From contig DATBMY010000531.1 of the NCBI GenBank assembly GCA_036554605.1, positions 1-38,768 on the forward strand: a stretch of DNA of 38,768 nt, given 5' to 3'. Shown here one piece after another: positions 35,062 through 38,768 of this stretch. Positions within the stretch are counted from its first letter, which is position 1. The number at the start of each line of letters is the position of its first letter. The DNA is from DATBMY01 sp036554605. GTDB lineage: Bacteria; Acidobacteriota; Blastocatellia; UBA7656. The position numbers were made by a program, and so were the translations under genes. Under the pieces are notes generated by a model. That model did no database searches and was not told where the DNA came from. It saw only the letters and a program-made list of their open reading frames with translations.

Positions 35062-35913
35062 CTATGCGAGCGATTGCTTTAGATACTGGAAGCATTCTTT
35101 CACCGCCTCGACGGGGTTATCGGGCTCCGACTCGTACTCGATATTCGCGGCGTGCTTGAATTTGATCTTCTTCAAAAGCTTCATGGTCTCGGCCACGGGA
35201 GTCGCGCCCTTGCCGAATACGCGGTGCGTGCGGGCTTCGTCCTTGTCGCGATCCTTTATATGAAGGCTGACTATTCGCCGGTGGTGCTGGCGAATGAAGG
35301 CGACGGGGTCGAAACCGGCGGCCGAAAAATGGCCGATGTCGAGATTGATGCTGAGATATTCGCTCGCGCCCTTGAGCGCGCCGAGAAAATCGTCCGGCGT
35401 CTCGAACTCCTGCGTCCGGTCTATGCGAGAGCTGGCCGCGCCGTACCAGTGGTTGTGCAGGCCCATCCTTATTTTGTACTTGCGGCACCACTCGTCGAGT
35501 CTGGGCACGATAGGCTTTCTCACCGAAGTGGTCATTATGCGAGTGCCGAGCAGCAAAGCGCCGCCGTAAGCGCGGTCGAGCAATTCGTCGGTCGAGTTGG
35601 GCGGAAAGTTCACGCAGTAAGCGTTGACGCGTATCCCGGCGTCGTCAAGTTTTTTCTTGGCCGCCTTGAAATCGGCTTCCGAAGCCCGATTCGGGTGAAG
35701 GTGCCCGTCCCATAGCTCAAGGCTTGAAAGCCCTATCGCCTGCATGGTCTCGATCATCTTGTCGAGCGAGAAGCGGCGAAACGTATAGCTCTGAACGCCT
35801 ATCTCTATCCCGCCGACGACGGATGGCTTGATCTTGTTTTGAAGCGGCAGCAGCGTGACAGCCGCCCCCAGCAGTCCTGCGCCGAACTCCCTGCGCGTGA
35901 GATGAGTTGCCAT
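35062..35913 (-). CDS. Tat-exported sugar phosphate isomerase/epimerase-like TIM barrel
   Basis: A 283-residue TIM-barrel protein of the xylose-isomerase-like (AP endonuclease 2) superfamily. The N-terminus THLTRREFGAGLLGAAVTLLPL is a Tat signal (TRREF), so the enzyme is folded with its metal before export. Family features are IEIGVQSYTFRRFSLDKMIETMQAIGLSSLELWDGHL, MGLHNHWYG, LSINLDIGHFSAAGFDP, IVSLHIKDRD and NIEYESE, giving the Glu/Asp/His metal ligands of this fold. Tat-exported members often work on 3-keto sugars in the periplasm. ATG 35913 has TGAGG about 9 bases upstream. First gene of a four-gene minus-strand group (isomerase, DUF1080, transporter, LLM). Confidence 0.85.
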   Translation of the reverse strand: MATHLTRREFGAGLLGAAVTLLPLQNKIKPSVVGGIEIGVQSYTFRRFSLDKMIETMQAIGLSSLELWDGHLHPNRASEADFKAAKKKLDDAGIRVNAYCVNFPPNSTDELLDRAYGGALLLGTRIMTTSVRKPIVPRLDEWCRKYKIRMGLHNHWYGAASSRIDRTQEFETPDDFLGALKGASEYLSINLDIGHFSAAGFDPVAFIRQHHRRIVSLHIKDRDKDEARTHRVFGKGATPVAETMKLLKKIKFKHAANIEYESEPDNPVEAVKECFQYLKQSLA

Positions 35914-36001
35914 ATATATGCCTCATTCGATTCTTGCGCTATCTTGACGGTCGAGCGTGTGTGGCATCATAAGAACCCGCACGAGAAAAGGCAAGCCGCA
36001 A

Positions 36002-36104
36002 ATCAGTGGTCAGTGGCCCGGGGTTCTTAGATTTCAGATATGCTATTTCAGATTTCAAATACTATCTCACCGGCTAGAAGCTACTGACCGCTGACCACTG
36101 GTAT
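36002..36104. repeat. Inverted heptad-repeat element F
   Basis: The left arm is ATCAGTG GTCAGTG GCCCGGG (36002-36022). The right arm is CTGACCG CTGACCA CTGGTAT (36084-36104). The spacer holds repeated GATTTCA words and the reverse complement of GTGAGATAG (36062-36070), so its core is flipped relative to elements B and D. It lies between the divergent isomerase and GMC genes, directly upstream of the GMC -10 box. Confidence 0.87.
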
Positions 36105-36121
36105 TTTCGCTCGGGCCTTCT

Positions 36122-36127
36122 TATAAT
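36122..36127 (+). promoter_or_regulatory. Perfect -10 box upstream of the GMC gene
   Basis: TATAAT at 36122-36127 is a perfect -10 hexamer 44 bases before the GMC start codon. The matching -35 region would fall at the right edge of heptad element F (about 36099-36104, TGGTAT, a weak match), so the repeat may contribute to this promoter. Confidence 0.5.
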
Positions 36128-36171
36128 GCGGTCTCGCGCCGCGCGCGCTTGATAACGGGGCGGAGGCTTGA

Positions 36172-37881
36172 ATGGCAAGACAGAAGATTTATGACGCGAT
36201 AATAATCGGATCGGGCGCGGCCGGCGGCATGGCGGCCAAAGAGTTGACCGAGCGCGGGCTTGAAGTGCTGGTGCTCGAAGCCGGTCCGCCGGTCAACCCC
36301 GGGCGCGATTTGAGCATGCACCGCTGGCCGTTCGATTCGATGTATCGCGGATTCGGCCCGCCCGGCTGGCGCGACCGCGACCAGTGGATGCAGACGACCG
36401 CCTCGGAATTCAGCCGCCACTTCTATGTTAAAGATACCGAGCACCCTTATACGACGGAACCCGGCAAGCCTTTTCTCTGGGTTCGCGCGCGGATAGAAGG
36501 CGGAAAGACGCTTCACTGGGGCCGCATGTCTTATCGTCTTTCGGACCTCGATTTCAAAGCCGCGAGCTTTGACGGCTTCGGCGACGACTGGCCTATCTCT
36601 TACGCCGAGCTTGCGCCTTATTATGACAAAGCGGAAGAGTTCATAGGCGTGAGCGGGTCGCGCGAGGGACTGGCGCACCTGCCGGATGGGAATTTCTTAC
36701 CCGCGATGGGGCTCAACTGCGGAGAGCAGCTTCTCAGAAAGGGCGCGATAAAGACGGGCCGCACCGGCATCCCCATGCGGCTTGCGATGCTTACGGGTGC
36801 GCCGAAGGCTCACCAGCGCGGCCGGGCGAAATGCCATTATTGCGGCAACTGCGGCGACGGCTGCGACGTGGGCGCGATGTTTAACTCGCTCTCCTCGACG
36901 CTTCCCGCTGCGCGAGCCACGGGAAGGATGACTCTGAAGACAAACGCCATCGTGCGCCACGTCATAGTCGACACCCAAACCGGCAAGGCGAAGGGCGTCG
37001 CTATGGTCGACCGCGTGACTCACCGGGAATCGGAGGCGCTCGCAAAGATAATTGTGCTCGCGGCATCGACGCTCGAATCTACGCGCATACTCTTTAACTC
37101 TAAATCGCGGCAGCACCCGGCGGGGCTGGGTAACTCGTCGGGCGTGCTCGGGCGATACCTTATGGACCATTTCGGCGGTATAGGCGCGAGCGGTTATTTT
37201 CACACTCTCGCGGGGCGCGTTCCGGTAAACGAGGATGGAAAGGCATCGGGTCTTCTTGTTCCCCGCTTCCGCAACGTCAGCCGTGAAAGCCGCCATCCGC
37301 GATTTATTCGCGGGTACGGGTTCGAGTGCGGCTCGGGCTCGCGTATGTTTCCAGCCTTTGCCAAGAATCCTAATGTGACTGCCGGGTTTGGCTCGGAGTT
37401 TAAGAAGCGCGTGCGCCATTTCTATACTTCTCCGGTAAGCATGACGGTTCGAGCAGAGATGCTGCCGCGCTTCGAGAACTACGCCGAGATAGATCCGAGC
37501 GGCGTAGTCGATGCGTGGGGGATTCCGGTGCTAAAGATGCATTGCGTCTATTCGGATAACGAGCGCGAGATGGCAAAGGACGCGGCCGAAACGAGCGAAG
37601 AGATACTGCGCGCGGCCGGCGCGGAGATCGTTTCGACGGGCGGCCGCATGACGGCGCCGGGCCGGATCATTCACGAGCTTGGCACCGCGCGAATGGGCTC
37701 GGACCCGAAGACCTCGGTGCTCAACAAGTTTAACCAGAGCTGGGACGTCAAGAACCTCTTCGTGGTCGACGGGGCGGCATTCGTAACGTGCGCGAACCAG
37801 AATCCGACGCTCACAATACTGGCGCTGACCATGCGCGCATGCGAGTACATGGCTAGTGAATACAGGCGCGGCAACCTGTGA
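36172..37881 (+). CDS. GMC-family FAD-dependent oxidoreductase
   Basis: A 569-residue flavoenzyme of the glucose-methanol-choline family. The FAD Rossmann motif GSGAAGGMAAKELTERG (13-29) and VLVLEAG open the protein. GKTLHWGRMSYRL is the family loop near the flavin. HYCGNCGDGCDVGAMFNSL is a Cys-rich segment typical of the sugar/alcohol dehydrogenase branch, and the C-terminal FVVDGAAFVTCANQNPTLTILALTMRACEYM carries the catalytic His/Asn region (here NQNP). No signal peptide is evident. Relatives oxidise sugars, including C3 of glycosides. GGAGG precedes ATG 36172; the unknown gene follows after 15 bases. Confidence 0.88.
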   Translation: MARQKIYDAIIIGSGAAGGMAAKELTERGLEVLVLEAGPPVNPGRDLSMHRWPFDSMYRGFGPPGWRDRDQWMQTTASEFSRHFYVKDTEHPYTTEPGKPFLWVRARIEGGKTLHWGRMSYRLSDLDFKAASFDGFGDDWPISYAELAPYYDKAEEFIGVSGSREGLAHLPDGNFLPAMGLNCGEQLLRKGAIKTGRTGIPMRLAMLTGAPKAHQRGRAKCHYCGNCGDGCDVGAMFNSLSSTLPAARATGRMTLKTNAIVRHVIVDTQTGKAKGVAMVDRVTHRESEALAKIIVLAASTLESTRILFNSKSRQHPAGLGNSSGVLGRYLMDHFGGIGASGYFHTLAGRVPVNEDGKASGLLVPRFRNVSRESRHPRFIRGYGFECGSGSRMFPAFAKNPNVTAGFGSEFKKRVRHFYTSPVSMTVRAEMLPRFENYAEIDPSGVVDAWGIPVLKMHCVYSDNEREMAKDAAETSEEILRAAGAEIVSTGGRMTAPGRIIHELGTARMGSDPKTSVLNKFNQSWDVKNLFVVDGAAFVTCANQNPTLTILALTMRACEYMASEYRRGNL

Positions 37882-37896
37882 TTGGAGACGACTATT

Positions 37897-38577
37897 ATGT
37901 TTGGCAATGCGCAAAGGCAAGGCAGCGCGGCAGGCAGGGGGCGCGGAAGGCGGCTTCATTCGATAGCCGGGATGCTTGAAGGCAAACGTTTCGCTGGCGC
38001 TTTCGAGCTGAACGGCTCGACATACCGCTTTATTTATGACCCGGCGCGAGCTGAAGTTATAGATCGACGGCTGAGATTGCGCGGCACCCTGACGGTAAGA
38101 GATGCGCGCGGTCGGGCGCGCTCGCAAGAAAATGTGGGAGCGCTGCTTGTCGCGACACAGGGCGGAGTGGGAGCGGCGCCGGTTCGCAGGCAGATAATGG
38201 TAGGCGGCGTGGCCACGGGAACGGCTGCGACTTCGGGGCAGCAACAGCAGGCGGCGGGGCAGGGCGAAGGCGCGGCGCGGCGAGAGCAACAAGGTGCTCG
38301 GTCGTTGCCGGAAGTAGATAGCACGGGCCCGTTCTCCTTTTGTGGAGTTATGTATTTTCATCTCGACCGGCTTAACGGCGCGGCGCTCGGCGTGTCCGCA
38401 AATCTTGATCGTGTCCAGCTCAACGCGCGGCTAGCTCCTGCGGACGAGCCGGGGCGCGACTTGCAGGCCCTTTACAGTACCGTGGCCGACGCGCTATATA
38501 CAGGCAGCCCGGACGACCGCCTGGCCACAGCAACAGTCGGCGAGATCAATAAGCAATTAACCGCGCGAGTGCAGTAA
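37897..38577 (+). CDS. Unknown protein downstream of the GMC oxidoreductase
   Basis: A 226-residue protein I do not recognise. A basic Gly/Arg-rich start (GNAQRQGSAAGRGRGRR) leads to a beta-rich segment (FAGAFELNGSTYRFIYDPARAEVIDRRLRLRGTLTV), a Gly/Gln/Ala linker (about 105-130), and a second beta/alpha part containing PFSFCGVMYFHLDRLNGAALGVSANLDRVQLNARL and an acidic-basic C-terminal helix. No signal peptide or membrane segment. The start is ATG 37897 with GGAG 9 bases upstream. It follows the GMC gene by 15 bases and is almost certainly co-transcribed, so a partner role is possible, but it is not the usual gluconate-dehydrogenase subunit 3. Confidence 0.7.
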   Translation: MFGNAQRQGSAAGRGRGRRLHSIAGMLEGKRFAGAFELNGSTYRFIYDPARAEVIDRRLRLRGTLTVRDARGRARSQENVGALLVATQGGVGAAPVRRQIMVGGVATGTAATSGQQQQAAGQGEGAARREQQGARSLPEVDSTGPFSFCGVMYFHLDRLNGAALGVSANLDRVQLNARLAPADEPGRDLQALYSTVADALYTGSPDDRLATATVGEINKQLTARVQ

Positions 38578-38601
38578 GCAGGGACAGGCAAGGGGTTGAT
38601 C

Positions 38602-38631
38602 TTGCGGCATGAAAAAAGCGAGTGCTAAAAT
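38602..38631 (+). promoter_or_regulatory. Putative tRNA promoter
   Basis: TTGCGG (38602-38607) and TAAAAT (38626-38631) are 18 bases apart, 29 bases before the tRNA. The -10 matches consensus at five of six positions; the -35 is weak. Confidence 0.4.
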
Positions 38632-38660
38632 AAGCAAGCTGTAAATTCCGGGCAAGGCAT

Positions 38661-38734
38661 GGCGGCGTAGCTCAGGTGGTTAGAGCGTGGGATTCATAAC
38701 CCCAAGGTCAGTGGTTCAAGTCCACTCGCCGCTA
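38661..38734 (+). tRNA. tRNA-Met (CAU), elongator type
   Basis: A complete cloverleaf can be drawn. The acceptor GGCGGCG (38661-38667) pairs with CGCCGCT (38727-38733) with a G-U first pair, and the discriminator is A (38734). The D arm is GCTC...GAGC. The anticodon loop TTCATAA has CAT at 38695-38697; its stem has an A-C apposition at the loop-closing pair, as in many elongator tRNA-Met genes. The T arm is AGTGG TTCAAGT CCACT. The 3' CCA is not encoded. The acceptor and loop resemble elongator Met rather than tRNA-Ile2, but CAU alone cannot separate them. The AUA-rich codon use nearby makes that distinction worth testing. Confidence 0.93.
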
Positions 38735-38768
38735 CTTTAGATTCAAAGATATACAGGCAGCCTTAACC

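Noticed and set aside
38661..38734. tRNA-Ile2 (lysidine) identity for the CAU tRNA
   Set aside because: The acceptor stem (GGCGGCG with G-U first pair) and the loop resemble elongator tRNA-Met; kept as a less likely alternative.

Overview
The window is about 38.8 kb of GC-rich bacterial chromosome. It is densely packed with single-copy housekeeping and metabolic genes. I see no plasmid, phage, transposase, rRNA or CRISPR signature. The best taxonomic clue is the secreted VWA protein at 30024-31079, which matches the lineage-typical 'VWFA-related acidobacterial' family. GC-rich DNA, frequent use of the AUA isoleucine codon, DUF4097 and DUF1080 proteins and menaquinone-type quinone methylation also fit Acidobacteriota, perhaps Blastocatellia. 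That placement is inference.

Layout. 1-2.7 kb: the 3' end of a glutamate-synthase-type NADPH oxidoreductase subunit, a REP-like palindrome, and recG. 2.7-3.9 kb (-): a standalone Clp-type AAA+ ATPase made only of a ClpB-D2-like module. 4.4-6.0 kb: an SDR reductase and UbiE/MenG. 6.0-8.5 kb (-): a metallophosphoesterase fused to a polytopic membrane domain. 8.8-9.3 kb: a standalone FtsK-gamma winged-helix protein. 9.4-10.9 kb: an amidase. 10.9-13.6 kb (-): an LDH-like dehydrogenase and NAD-malic enzyme. 13.7-17.5 kb: small genes (VOC, a DUF1579-like protein, a sulfotransferase-like protein, pterin carbinolamine dehydratase, a lipoprotein, DUF4097). 17.7-22.3 kb: a translation cluster of rpmE, prfA and prmC, with a methyltransferase and a serine hydrolase inserted before prmC. 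22.3-24.9 kb: a secreted alpha/beta hydrolase coupled to a TonB-C protein. 25.0-29.8 kb (-): a GT9-like glycosyltransferase, a DUF5829-like protein and a TPR/WD40 protein. 30.0-31.9 kb: the acidobacterial VWA protein and a Lys/Asp/Glu-rich secreted protein. 32.0-38.6 kb: a sugar-related locus with a Tat-exported TIM-barrel isomerase, DUF1080, a NupG-like transporter and an F420-type LLM oxidoreductase on (-), divergent from a GMC oxidoreductase plus an unknown protein on (+). The window ends with a CAU-anticodon tRNA.

The most striking signal is not a gene. Seven intergenic elements (about 5990, 13670, 18093, 24905, 31925, 34323 and 36002) share one architecture: tandem heptanucleotides with exact 7-base register, followed by a spacer, then the reverse-complementary heptamers. 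The spacer is often AT-rich, with motifs such as GTGAGATAG and TTTGAAAT. Heptamers differ between elements but are similar within each. The arms reach into genes: they write the last codons or stop of at least six proteins and carry the prfA ribosome-binding site. They look like an active family of slippage-amplified inverted heptad repeats that mould gene ends.

Functionally, the right-hand locus resembles systems that degrade glycosides through 3-keto-sugar intermediates. The malic enzyme/LDH pair could form a redox-neutral malate-to-hydroxyacid route. The rest is core metabolism.
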